A DNA stretch of 64,000 nucleotides, taken from CAWCDJ01 sp963836015 (GTDB taxonomy: Bacteria; Acidobacteriota; Terriglobia; Bryobacterales; Bryobacteraceae). A program made the translations under genes and the position numbers. Below the pieces are notes generated by a model. It had not been told where the DNA came from. It did no database searches and saw nothing but the letters and a program-made list of their open reading frames with translations. Shown piece after piece: positions 1-7,383 of the stretch. The number at the start of each line of letters is the position of its first letter. Positions within the stretch are counted from its first letter, which is position 1. The stretch covers positions 434,001 to 498,000 of the forward strand of contig CAWIIF010000015.1 in NCBI GenBank assembly GCA_963836015.1. The letters are read 5' to 3'.

Positions 1-1586
1 GGCGCGTTCAACTGTCGCGCCCAGCGGGTGTTGCCCGGAAGCGGATCCCATACCAGCGCCGCGCTTTCGAAGCGGCCGCCGCGCAGCGCGTCCAGCAACT
101 CCCCGCAGAGGCGATGGAGTTCCGCGGGCGAACGGGTGATGTCGACTGTGGCGAGCAGCGTACTGCCCGGGTCGAACCCCAGCCGCTGGCGGCGCCATTG
201 CACCAGGCTTCCCGCCAGCGTGACCGCAGCGATCAGTACCACCATGGCGCAAGCCACTTGCGACCCGACGAACAAGTCCCGCAGTCCGATCCCCGCCAGC
301 CGCGGAAAGGCCGGACGCGACGACGCCCCGCGCAGGCCGCTCGCCAGGTCGAGCCGGCCGGCCCGCAAGGCGGTGAGTCCGCCGATCGTCATTCCGATGA
401 CCAGCGCCGCGCCGGCGCTCCAGGCGAGAGCCCGCAGGTCCGGCGCGAGGTTGAGGTTCAGTGAAACGATCGAGATTCGCCCGAAGGCCCCGAGCCAGTC
501 CGTAATCCACAACCCGGCAGGCAGGCTGAGCGCGATCGCGGAAAGCGTAAGCATGAAGGCTTCCGTTGCTGCCTGCCGGACCATCCGGCCGCGTCCCGCG
601 CCCAGCGCCAGGCGGGTGGCGATTTCCCGCTCGCGCGCCGCGGCCAGCCCCAACAGCAGGTTCATCAGGTTGAAGCAGGCGATCAGCAGCACCGCCGCCG
701 AGACCGCCGCCAGCAGCGACATGTAGCGCACCGCCGCTTCGCGGTACGCCGGGAAGAAGCGGGCCTGCCGCGCCGCCAGCGCGACGAACCGCGCGTCCGA
801 ATCAAGCGCGGGATCGGAACTCGCCAGCCGCGACTGAAGAACGTCGAGCGCCGCCTGAAGCGCCGGTACCGTCACACCCGGTTTCAGGCGTGCCGTCATC
901 ATGATCCAGCGCATGTTGCGGCGATTGCGAAAGTCGAGAGCCGCGAAGGGGGGCGAGACGCGCGGAAGCAGCGCCATCGGCATCCACACCGCGGGCGGCT
1001 CGCCCCAGTCGAGCAGCGTGCCGGCAAAACCGGGCGGCATCACTCCCACCACCGTCACCGGCACGTTCGCTACCCGGATTGTGGCGCCGAGCGCCGCCGC
1101 GCTTCTTCGAAACCGGGTTTCCCAGAGAATGTCGCTGATCAGAGCCACGGGCCGGGCGCCAGGCTGGTCGTCTTCCGGTTCGAACGCCCTGCCGCGCGCG
1201 GGCGATACGCCCAGCGTCCGGAAATAATCTCCCGTAGCGATCTCCGTGGCAAGGCGTTCGGCGCCGCCGCCCAGGTCGCAAGCCAGCGGGATCCGCACAA
1301 ACGCCGTCGCGGAGGCTACGACGCTGCTGAGGGAACGGAGATCCTGGTAGTCGGGCAGTGAATTCGAGAGGTAGCGCGCCCGCGATCGCGAGTAGCCGTA
1401 AACCGCGGCCAGGGAGGAAGGATCGCGAAGACCCATCGGGCGGAACAGGACCGCGTCCACCAGCGTGAGCGCGGCCATTCCCGCCGCGATTGCCAAAGCC
1501 ATCGGCACCGCCGCGGCCAGCGCGAACCACGGCCTCGATCGAATCAGGCGAAATGCGAGCCGGAGGTCCTGCAGCACGCCGACCAT
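1..1586 (-). CDS. ADOP-type ABC transporter permease (MacB/FtsX family), 3' part missing
   Basis: Reading the minus strand from the ATG at 1586 gives an uninterrupted frame of at least 528 residues that runs off the left window edge. The N-terminus (LQDLRLAFRLIRSRPWFA) is followed by a hydrophobic helix and LVDAVLFRPMGLRDP, the hallmark of the duplicated-permease (ADOP) proteins abundant in Acidobacteria. A MacB-type periplasmic core domain occupies roughly residues 50-240. An FtsX helix cluster follows at about 245-340 (LLIACFNLMNLLLGLAAARE, then EIATRLALGAGRGRMVRQ), then a second hydrophobic block. Family members sit in the inner membrane with a separate ATPase and are thought to export or extrude unknown substrates. 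No ATPase lies in the window on this side. The true C-terminus is outside the window. Confidence in the family is high; the substrate is unknown. Confidence 0.85.
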   Translation of the reverse strand, partial: MVGVLQDLRLAFRLIRSRPWFALAAAVPMALAIAAGMAALTLVDAVLFRPMGLRDPSSLAAVYGYSRSRARYLSNSLPDYQDLRSLSSVVASATAFVRIPLACDLGGGAERLATEIATGDYFRTLGVSPARGRAFEPEDDQPGARPVALISDILWETRFRRSAAALGATIRVANVPVTVVGVMPPGFAGTLLDWGEPPAVWMPMALLPRVSPPFAALDFRNRRNMRWIMMTARLKPGVTVPALQAALDVLQSRLASSDPALDSDARFVALAARQARFFPAYREAAVRYMSLLAAVSAAVLLIACFNLMNLLLGLAAAREREIATRLALGAGRGRMVRQAATEAFMLTLSAIALSLPAGLWITDWLGAFGRISIVSLNLNLAPDLRALAWSAGAALVIGMTIGGLTALRAGRLDLASGLRGASSRPAFPRLAGIGLRDLFVGSQVACAMVVLIAAVTLAGSLVQWRRQRLGFDPGSTLLATVDITRSPAELHRLCGELLDALRGGRFESAALVWDPLPGNTRWARQLNA

Positions 1587-1845
1587 TTTACGCCGGCCAT
1601 CTGTTTGAGCGGATCAACCTGAGTTTGGACTCCCAGATTTCAAAGCGTCCTCTCGTAAGCGAATCAGGTACGGAGCATGTGAGAACGCCCCTTCGATGGC
1701 ATAATGATGGCACAATAACGTCAATGGTGCGCCGTTGGCTCCAGAGATTGGGCGCCCGCGGGTCAGCCGTCGGGACGTGTCGTAACGCCTCTTGCCAGCG
1801 GGGCGCTGCAGCGCCATATCCGGTGACGGAGAAGGGATCCCTTCC

Positions 1846-3876
1846 GTGACAACCTCGGGGAGGGCGGCCGTCGCCAGCGTCAGGCGTCCGCCGCAGCACG
1901 CACTAAATTGGCGCATTCGCCGCGGGAGAGCAATCCTTGGTGGCCTTTGCATTGGGTTCCTCGCCGTCTCAGGTTCGCGCGTGTCCGCGCAACCAGCCGG
2001 CGGCGCCGCGCCCCGAGATTTCACGCTGACGATGGATACGGCCGGCGAATTGAGCGCCATTCGTGGAGATGGCAAGCGCGTCGTGATCGCAGGTGCCAAT
2101 GGGCGCAGTCTACTCAAATTAATCGATGTGGGCGAACGCTGGCGTTACCGGCGGACCGAGATTGCGGGCAGGGTCACCGCCTTGGCGTTTGCGCCTGACG
2201 GCAGCACGTTCGCGGCAGGAATGGAGTCCGGCGCGATAGAGGTTCGGTCCGCGGACGATGGGCGCAAGCTTTACAATCTCAACCGGCACAAGTCCCAGAT
2301 TCTGCAACTGGCTTACACGCGAGATGGCAGGCTATTGATATCGATTGGCGCTAATGGCGCCATGGTTCGGTGGGACCTCGCTGCCGGCAAGCCCGTGCAG
2401 GTGGTTGCCCATCCGCCCGGCAACGACGAGGAACTCAAAGCCGTCGCAATTAGCACAGATGGAGAATGGCTGGTCTCATGTTCGTCGACGGCCGACCGGG
2501 GCATCGGATGGGCTCGTGTCTGGCGTGCCGGTACGCGAGCGCCCGTGCGGCAATTCCGAAGCGAAGTCGCCGGCAGCATCGCCATCAGCGGGGATGGGCG
2601 GTGGATTGCGCTTGGAACTTCCGATTCGACGGTGTCGTTGCTGTCCGCGGACACGGGAGTGCAAATGAGCCGCAGTAATGCGGACGGAGAGGTTAATTCG
2701 CTTGCGTTCAGCCCCGACAGCCGGCTGCTCGCCGTGGGATCGCACGTGGATCCGGGCGCGAGCCGCGGGGGACTCCAGGTGATTTCCGTCGACGCGGGTG
2801 AAACGCTCTGGAGGGCCCGCGAGCGATTCGAGTTCCTGGACTCGCCGGCGTTCACCGCCGACAGCCGCTTGCTTGCCGCCATGTGCGATGTCCACCCGCG
2901 GATCTGGAACGCTGCCACTGGGCAGGAAACATGGGGTTTGGCGGGGATTGCCGAGGGCAGGAACTCCATTACCTTCTCTCCCGATAGCCGGCTGCTCGCG
3001 ATCGCGACAGCCGCGTACCGCATACTGGTGTGGGGCACGGCGACCTGGACCCCGGCCGCGCCTTTCGTTGCCCGCTGCCAGTTCGGGTTGACCGTGGAGT
3101 TTAACCGGGATGGCAGGTGGCTGGTCGCAGCAGACCGCTGCGCCACCACAGTGTGGGACGTGGCAACCCGCAAACCAGTGCAGACATTGAATATGGATCA
3201 GGTCCAATCTCTCGACATCAGCCCGGATGACAAGCTTCTGGCCTGGTCGGAGGACGCGACCGGATATCCGGACACACTCGAATGGAAGGCTCACATCAGC
3301 GACCTCCAGACGGGGAAAGAACGGGTCGCAGCGCTTCCTCCGATTCCCCCGCGGGGTGTGCCTTTCGGGTATGTCAAATTCACCGGAAGCGGCGATTTGA
3401 TCACCACGGGCTTCCAAACGCTGGCCCTGCGGAATGCGCTTACGGGCGAGGTTCGGTGGACCGCCCGGGTGGAGGCGACAAATGCGCCTGTCCTGCTGGG
3501 GAGTGACCTTGTTCTTGACAGTACTCCGTCTTACGAGATTCAGATTCGTTCTCTGCGGGATGGCACGTTGGTGAGGTCATTTCGTCCGTCGCCGAATTTC
3601 ACCGTGCTGGCGGCCAGCCTTGATGGGCGATGGATCGCTGCCGGCGGCTACGAGATGGAGGGTGGCCTCATCGCCGAGGACAAACCGATTCTTTTCGTGA
3701 TGAACGCAGCCACAGGGGAGGTGGTCCGGAAGTTCGCGGACCCTACGCGTAAAGAGAAGGGGAAATTCGAAAACGTTACGGCGCTCGCGTTTAGCCCGGA
3801 TGGCCGCTGGCTGGTCTCGGGCACACAACGCGGGACCGTCCGCGTTTGGGACGTCAGCGATCTTGGGCGAGAGTAG
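1846..3876 (+). CDS. Exported WD40-repeat protein
   Basis: This 676-residue protein is built almost entirely from WD40-like blades. The phrase FSPDSRLLA, or variants such as ISPDDKLLA and FSPDGRWLV, recurs every 40-45 residues, usually followed by W-D or W-N pairs (VWDVATRKP, VRVWDVSD). A GTG at 1846 preceded by GGAGAAGGG at about 1828-1836 is preferred over an ATG 54 bases upstream. It places RRGRAILGGLCIGFLAVSG plus SRVSAQ as a signal peptide with cleavage after VSA, so the propeller is probably periplasmic or surface-exposed. WD40 proteins are scaffolds and no catalytic domain is visible. It stands alone between a minus-strand permease and a minus-strand hypothetical. Specific partner and role are unknown. 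Confidence 0.8.
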   Translation: MTTSGRAAVASVRRPPQHALNWRIRRGRAILGGLCIGFLAVSGSRVSAQPAGGAAPRDFTLTMDTAGELSAIRGDGKRVVIAGANGRSLLKLIDVGERWRYRRTEIAGRVTALAFAPDGSTFAAGMESGAIEVRSADDGRKLYNLNRHKSQILQLAYTRDGRLLISIGANGAMVRWDLAAGKPVQVVAHPPGNDEELKAVAISTDGEWLVSCSSTADRGIGWARVWRAGTRAPVRQFRSEVAGSIAISGDGRWIALGTSDSTVSLLSADTGVQMSRSNADGEVNSLAFSPDSRLLAVGSHVDPGASRGGLQVISVDAGETLWRARERFEFLDSPAFTADSRLLAAMCDVHPRIWNAATGQETWGLAGIAEGRNSITFSPDSRLLAIATAAYRILVWGTATWTPAAPFVARCQFGLTVEFNRDGRWLVAADRCATTVWDVATRKPVQTLNMDQVQSLDISPDDKLLAWSEDATGYPDTLEWKAHISDLQTGKERVAALPPIPPRGVPFGYVKFTGSGDLITTGFQTLALRNALTGEVRWTARVEATNAPVLLGSDLVLDSTPSYEIQIRSLRDGTLVRSFRPSPNFTVLAASLDGRWIAAGGYEMEGGLIAEDKPILFVMNAATGEVVRKFADPTRKEKGKFENVTALAFSPDGRWLVSGTQRGTVRVWDVSDLGRE

Positions 3877-3929
3877 GCGAAGGACTGAGGCAACTCTGCA
3901 GGGCTCTGCGGGCTGCCCAGCGCTGGCCG

Positions 3930-4283
3930 CTACGATCTATGGCTCCGGCCCGCCTCTGCCAGCTTCACTGAGCCAGGCCCCTGCCGCGAGATCTCGAGCG
4001 CCGGCTTCAGCGATTCGGCCACTGCCCTCGCGTCTTCCGCCTCCAGCATTGCGTGTAGCTCGCTCGCAACCTCCAGAAACTTGCGGTAGCGCGGCTCCCA
4101 GATCCGCAGAAAGGGTCTCGGATCGAGCCGCCCCTCCACCGCGCCCCGCTGCGAGAGACGCTCCTCGAACGCCTGGCTCACCAGGTTCTTCTCCAGGCGC
4201 TCCCGGCAGGCGTCTTTCAGAATTCCGGCCAGCCACAACAATTCCTGGCGATCAAGGCGGGAAAGCGGATTGTTCGCGGACAT
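3930..4283 (-). CDS. Small hypothetical protein downstream of bshB1
   Basis: A 117-residue soluble, largely helical protein (MSANNPLSRLDRQELLWLAG at the start) rich in Arg, Glu and Leu, with no signal peptide or membrane segment. Its start lies 16 bases beyond the bshB1 stop on the same strand, so it is probably the last gene of the pfkB-rhomboid-thiol protein-bshB1 unit. Codon use resembles its neighbours and the frame is intact. I do not recognise a family; a bacillithiol-related role would be guesswork from position only. Confidence 0.55.
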   Translation of the reverse strand: MSANNPLSRLDRQELLWLAGILKDACRERLEKNLVSQAFEERLSQRGAVEGRLDPRPFLRIWEPRYRKFLEVASELHAMLEAEDARAVAESLKPALEISRQGPGSVKLAEAGRSHRS

Positions 4284-4299
4284 GGAAAATCCGAATATA

Positions 4300-5010
4300 T
4301 CAGATCGAACGCACCGGCATGGTCACGATGTCGTCGATCCGGATCTGTTCCTTGATGATGAACGGCTCTCCGTATTTCACGCCGATCTGGTTGCCGTAGA
4401 AGCGCGCGATTGCTCCCAGCCGCTCGCGGATCTCCGCCTCCGTAGGAAACAGCGTGGCGCCCTCGCTCACCTCGCCGAACTGGGAAACGTAGCTGAACAG
4501 CGCGTCCATGCGCCGCTCGAACTGCGCGCTGATGTCCACGATAAACGATGGCTTGACGTCCGCGTAAAGGCTCGAATACAGGATCTTCGCCGGCCGGTGC
4601 GGCTCGCTATCCGGATCGAGTTTCCGCAGCCCCGCCAGGAAGCATGCCTCGTAGCCCATCTCCCCGCAGCGGTAATGATCCGGATGCCGCGCCTGCCAGT
4701 AAGGCAGAATCACCACCCGCGGCTGCAGTTCGCGGATCTTCAGGGCCAGCGCCGTGCGCGCCGCCAGCGAGTTCTCCAGGCGCGCGTCCGGCAGTCGCAA
4801 GTTGCCCCGCCACGCGAGGCGCATATGCTTCGCCGCGGCCTCGGATTCCACGATGCGCTCCTCCGGCGTGCCGCGCGTGCCCATGTCTCCGGCGGTCAGG
4901 TCCAGCACGCCCGTGCGGTACCCGGCATCCGCCATCCGGATCAGCGTGCCGCCGCAGGTCTGTTCCACATCGTCCGGATGGGCGGCCATCGCCAGCACAT
5001 CGAGGCTCAT
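4300..5010 (-). CDS. bshB1: Bacillithiol biosynthesis N-acetylglucosamine-malate deacetylase BshB1
   Basis: A 236-residue LmbE/PIG-L family metal-dependent deacetylase. The zinc motif AHPDDVEQTCGGTL is at residues 9-22, and a second metal/catalytic signature, ARHPDHYRCGE, lies near residue 109. GDMGTRGTPEERIVESEAAA is the family segment typical of BshB1. In bacillithiol synthesis this enzyme removes the acetyl group from GlcNAc-malate before cysteine is added by BshC. Its ATG overlaps the stop of the upstream thiol-protein gene by four bases (ATGA), indicating translational coupling. bshA and bshC are not in the window. Length is typical for BshB1. Mycothiol or chitobiose deacetylases are related alternatives but fit less well. 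Confidence 0.88.
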   Translation of the reverse strand: MSLDVLAMAAHPDDVEQTCGGTLIRMADAGYRTGVLDLTAGDMGTRGTPEERIVESEAAAKHMRLAWRGNLRLPDARLENSLAARTALALKIRELQPRVVILPYWQARHPDHYRCGEMGYEACFLAGLRKLDPDSEPHRPAKILYSSLYADVKPSFIVDISAQFERRMDALFSYVSQFGEVSEGATLFPTEAEIRERLGAIARFYGNQIGVKYGEPFIIKEQIRIDDIVTMPVRSI

Positions 5011-5252
5011 GCGCGTGCCTCCAGCCGTCTTAGAAACTCCTTCATCTCCACCCTGTACTTGAACGCCTTCCGTGCGTTGATCGCGATCACCGGCACTTCC
5101 TCATTGTAGAGGCGCCGCAGCTCCGGTTCGGTGTCGATGTCCACTTCTTCGTAATCGAAATCGGCCCGCCGCCGCGCCTCCATCAGGATTCGCTTGGCGT
5201 CGTCGCACAGACAGCAGCCCGCGCGCGTGTAGAGCGTGACCCGCGGCTTCAT
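5007..5252 (-). CDS. Glutaredoxin-like thiol protein (DUF836 type)
   Basis: An 81-residue thioredoxin-fold protein. MKPRVTLYTRAGCCLCDDAK carries a CxxC redox pair (Cys13 and Cys16, plus an adjacent Cys14). The cis-Pro loop is EEVPVIAI, and the C-terminal helix is KEFLRRLEAR. Such proteins exchange disulfides or reduce mixed thiols in the cytoplasm. The ATG at 5252 shares its first base with the end of the rhomboid gene, and the stop overlaps bshB1 by four bases. Being locked between these genes, next to bshB1, makes a role with bacillithiol (bacilliredoxin-like) plausible, but that is inference. An extended reading upstream is rejected because it would run through the rhomboid gene. Confidence 0.8.
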   Translation of the reverse strand: MKPRVTLYTRAGCCLCDDAKRILMEARRRADFDYEEVDIDTEPELRRLYNEEVPVIAINARKAFKYRVEMKEFLRRLEARA

Positions 5253-5920
5253 CACCAGGAGAGGTCCCGCCTGCGCCAGTAGCGCTGGCGAGTCCCCATT
5301 GCGTAGATGAGCGCGATCCCCACGATGAATCCGCCCACGTGCGCAAAGAACGCCGTGCCGCCTTGCGTCGCAGCCTGGACGCTGCCGAAGCCGCCGAACA
5401 GTTGCAGGGCGAACCAGTAGATCAGCATCACCCAAGCCGGCAGGTCGAAGGTAAAGATGAAGAGGAACCACGTGAGCATCACCACGCGCGAGCGCGGAAA
5501 CTTCGCCAGGTAAGCCCCCATGACCCCGGCAATCGCTCCCGACGCGCCCAGCATCGGGACCCTCGACGCCGGGTCCATCAGCAACTGCGCGATCCCCGCG
5601 GCAATCCCGCAGAGCATGTAAAACGTCAGGTATTTCCAGTGCCCCAGGATATCCTCTACGTTGTCCCCGAAAACCCACAAAAACAGCATGTTCCCGAGCA
5701 CGTGCATCCATCCGCCATGCAGAAACATGGAAGTGATCAGGTTCGCCGGGTGAAAATAGGCAGGCCGCAGCGCGTAGTGCGCGATGAAGTCGTTCAGTGC
5801 ATACGGATCCACCATCTGCAGCCAGAACTCGTACACGTATACCAGCAGGTTGATCACGATCAATACCACCGTGACCACCGGCCTGGAATAGCTCGGCTGT
5901 GTAACCTTGATGGGGATCAT
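5252..5920 (-). CDS. Rhomboid-family intramembrane serine protease
   Basis: A 222-residue polytopic membrane protein with about six helices. The rhomboid signatures are present: HGGWMHVLGNMLFL (oxyanion His/Asn helix), the catalytic serine in LGASGAIAGVMG (around residue 130), and the catalytic histidine in FFAHVGGFIVG in the last helix. Rhomboids cleave transmembrane substrates within the inner membrane. The protein lacks a cytosolic zinc-finger extension. The gene abuts the sugar kinase stop (5921) with no gap and overlaps the thiol-protein start by one base, so it lies in one transcript with its neighbours. Substrates are unknown. Confidence 0.9.
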   Translation of the reverse strand: MIPIKVTQPSYSRPVVTVVLIVINLLVYVYEFWLQMVDPYALNDFIAHYALRPAYFHPANLITSMFLHGGWMHVLGNMLFLWVFGDNVEDILGHWKYLTFYMLCGIAAGIAQLLMDPASRVPMLGASGAIAGVMGAYLAKFPRSRVVMLTWFLFIFTFDLPAWVMLIYWFALQLFGGFGSVQAATQGGTAFFAHVGGFIVGIALIYAMGTRQRYWRRRDLSW

Positions 5921-6877
5921 CTACTTTTTAGCGGCTGCCGCGCGCGCGGCGAATTCCGGATGCGACCTGCGCTCCGCCCGGGTCATCAGGGCGCGCGTTT
6001 CGGCCAAGCCGCGAATGCCGCCGCGGGCCCCTAGCGCCGTGCAGTTGAGCGCCGCCATGGCGTTTGAGAAATCCAGCGCGTCGCCCATCGGCATTCCCTG
6101 CAAAACAGCATAGCAGAAGGCCCCGTGAAACACGTCTCCCGCGCCGGTGGTGTCCAGGCAGTTCACCACAAAAGCCGGTGAATAATAGTACCGGCCTCCC
6201 GTGCGCGCCAGCGCCCCGTGTGCCCCCAGTGTCATCGCCGCCACGTGGATGCCATACTCGTCCTGGATCGTCTCGAGCGCCAGGAACGGATCGTTCACGC
6301 CCGTCCAGGCCGTCGGAAATTCCGAGCTCGCCACCAGGTAGTCGATATTCGGCAGCACCGTGTCGAAGCCGTGATAAATGGTGTCCACATCTACCGTCAC
6401 CGGGATGCCGTGGGCGCGGGCCACCGCCGCCGCGTGCGCCACCGCAGCCGTATCGTGCCCATCGATGTGCAGCAGGCGCGCGCAAGTGATCTGCTCCGGC
6501 GCGATCTGCTCCGGGTCGATGCGCAGGCAGTCGTCCCGCCGCCACAGCACAGTACGCTCGCCCGTGGACCGGTCGATGATGATGTACGCCGACTGGTTGG
6601 GGCAGTTGCGGCGTTTCTGCACGTGATCCAGGTTGATCCCCGTGCCGAGCAGGCTCTCCATCTGGATGCGGCCCCGCTCGTCGTCTCCCACCGCGCCGAT
6701 GTACTTGGTCCGCAATCCCAGCCGCGCGCAGGCCACCATGGCGCTCGCCACCTGCCCGCCCGGGCTCAGCATCTCTTCATGAAAAGGCACTTTACCCGCA
6801 TAAGCCGGGAAGTGCGGCACGATCAACAAAGTATCGGTGGCGTTCAGTCCCACGCCGACTACGTCGAATTCGGGCAT
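5921..6877 (-). CDS. PfkB-family carbohydrate kinase
   Basis: A 318-residue ribokinase-fold kinase. The N-terminal signature is SPGGQVASAMVACARLG (residues 38-54). The C-terminal PfkB signature DTTGAGDVFHGAF near residue 246 contains the catalytic Asp and anion-hole glycines. Family members phosphorylate sugars or nucleosides with ATP; the substrate cannot be read from the sequence. It is the first gene of a five-gene minus-strand unit whose promoter must lie in the 122-bp divergent gap to blaI. The C-terminus is Ala-rich (AARAAAAKK). Ribokinase, fructokinase or adenosine kinase specificity are all possible. Confidence 0.85.
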   Translation of the reverse strand: MPEFDVVGVGLNATDTLLIVPHFPAYAGKVPFHEEMLSPGGQVASAMVACARLGLRTKYIGAVGDDERGRIQMESLLGTGINLDHVQKRRNCPNQSAYIIIDRSTGERTVLWRRDDCLRIDPEQIAPEQITCARLLHIDGHDTAAVAHAAAVARAHGIPVTVDVDTIYHGFDTVLPNIDYLVASSEFPTAWTGVNDPFLALETIQDEYGIHVAAMTLGAHGALARTGGRYYYSPAFVVNCLDTTGAGDVFHGAFCYAVLQGMPMGDALDFSNAMAALNCTALGARGGIRGLAETRALMTRAERRSHPEFAARAAAAKK

Positions 6878-6932
6878 TCAAAGACATTGTAAGTGCAAGT
6901 CTTCACAAAAACCGTGTCCCCGCAAAAAACGC

Positions 6933-6961
6933 TTGACAGCCCATCGGGCTAGTGCTAATTT
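6933..6961 (+). promoter_or_regulatory. Strong sigma-70-like promoter for blaI-M56
   Basis: A perfect -35 TTGACA (6933-6938) is followed by a 17-bp spacer and TAATTT (6956-6961), with TGC directly before the -10 (extended -10 form). It lies 39 bases before the blaI GTG and points toward it. The -10 end touches the palindromic operator that begins at 6961, so a bound repressor would block polymerase. Confidence 0.75.
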
Positions 6962-6979
6962 TCTAGCATGATGCTAGAA
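6961..6979. promoter_or_regulatory. Palindromic operator upstream of blaI
   Basis: TTCTAGCAT-G-ATGCTAGAA is a perfect 9-bp inverted repeat around a single central base. It covers the end of the -10 and the predicted start of transcription, 20 bases before the blaI start codon. Related half-sites (GCTAGTGCTA at about 6949-6958 and CCAGCATAG at 6982-6990) flank it. BlaI/MecI repressors bind such dyads and repress their own operon, so autoregulation is likely. Confidence 0.7.
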
Positions 6980-6999
6980 ATCCAGCATAGAGGCCGGCC

Positions 7000-7383
7000 G
7001 TGAGCGCGGCAGGAAAGCTCAGCCGCAGGGAACGGCAGATCATGGACATCCTCTACCAGCGCGGCAAAGCCTCGGCCTCCGAGGTTCGCGAGGCCATGGA
7101 GGACGCTCCCGGCTACTCGGCCGTCCGCGCCATGCTCCGCGTGCTCGAAGAAAAGGGGCACGTGCGCCACCAGGCGGAAGGGTTGAAGTACGTCTACGTG
7201 CCGACGGTGGCCCGCGATAAAGCTAAGCGCTCCGCCGTCAAACATGTGCTGGACACGTTTTTTGCCGGCTCCCCGGAGCAGATCGTAGCGGCCCTGCTGG
7301 ATGTATCCGCTACGCGCCTGACGCGGGAAGAGCTGGACCGGATGTCGGACCTGATCGAGAAGGCCAGGAAAGAGGGTAAGTAG
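7000..7383 (+). CDS. BlaI/MecI/CopY-family transcriptional repressor
   Basis: A 127-residue winged-helix repressor starting at a GTG (7000). LSRRERQIMDILYQRGKASA is the classic BlaI helix-turn-helix entry, and YSAVRAMLRVLEEKGHVRH is the recognition/wing segment. A C-terminal dimerisation helix region follows (FFAGSPEQIVAALLD). In the BlaI-BlaR1 scheme the repressor is cleaved after the M56 sensor protease detects a signal. The stop (7381-7383) is directly followed by the ATG of the M56 gene, the usual pairing. Promoter and operator dyad are immediately upstream. In Acidobacteria such pairs are numerous and need not concern beta-lactams. Confidence 0.9.
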   Translation: MSAAGKLSRRERQIMDILYQRGKASASEVREAMEDAPGYSAVRAMLRVLEEKGHVRHQAEGLKYVYVPTVARDKAKRSAVKHVLDTFFAGSPEQIVAALLDVSATRLTREELDRMSDLIEKARKEGK

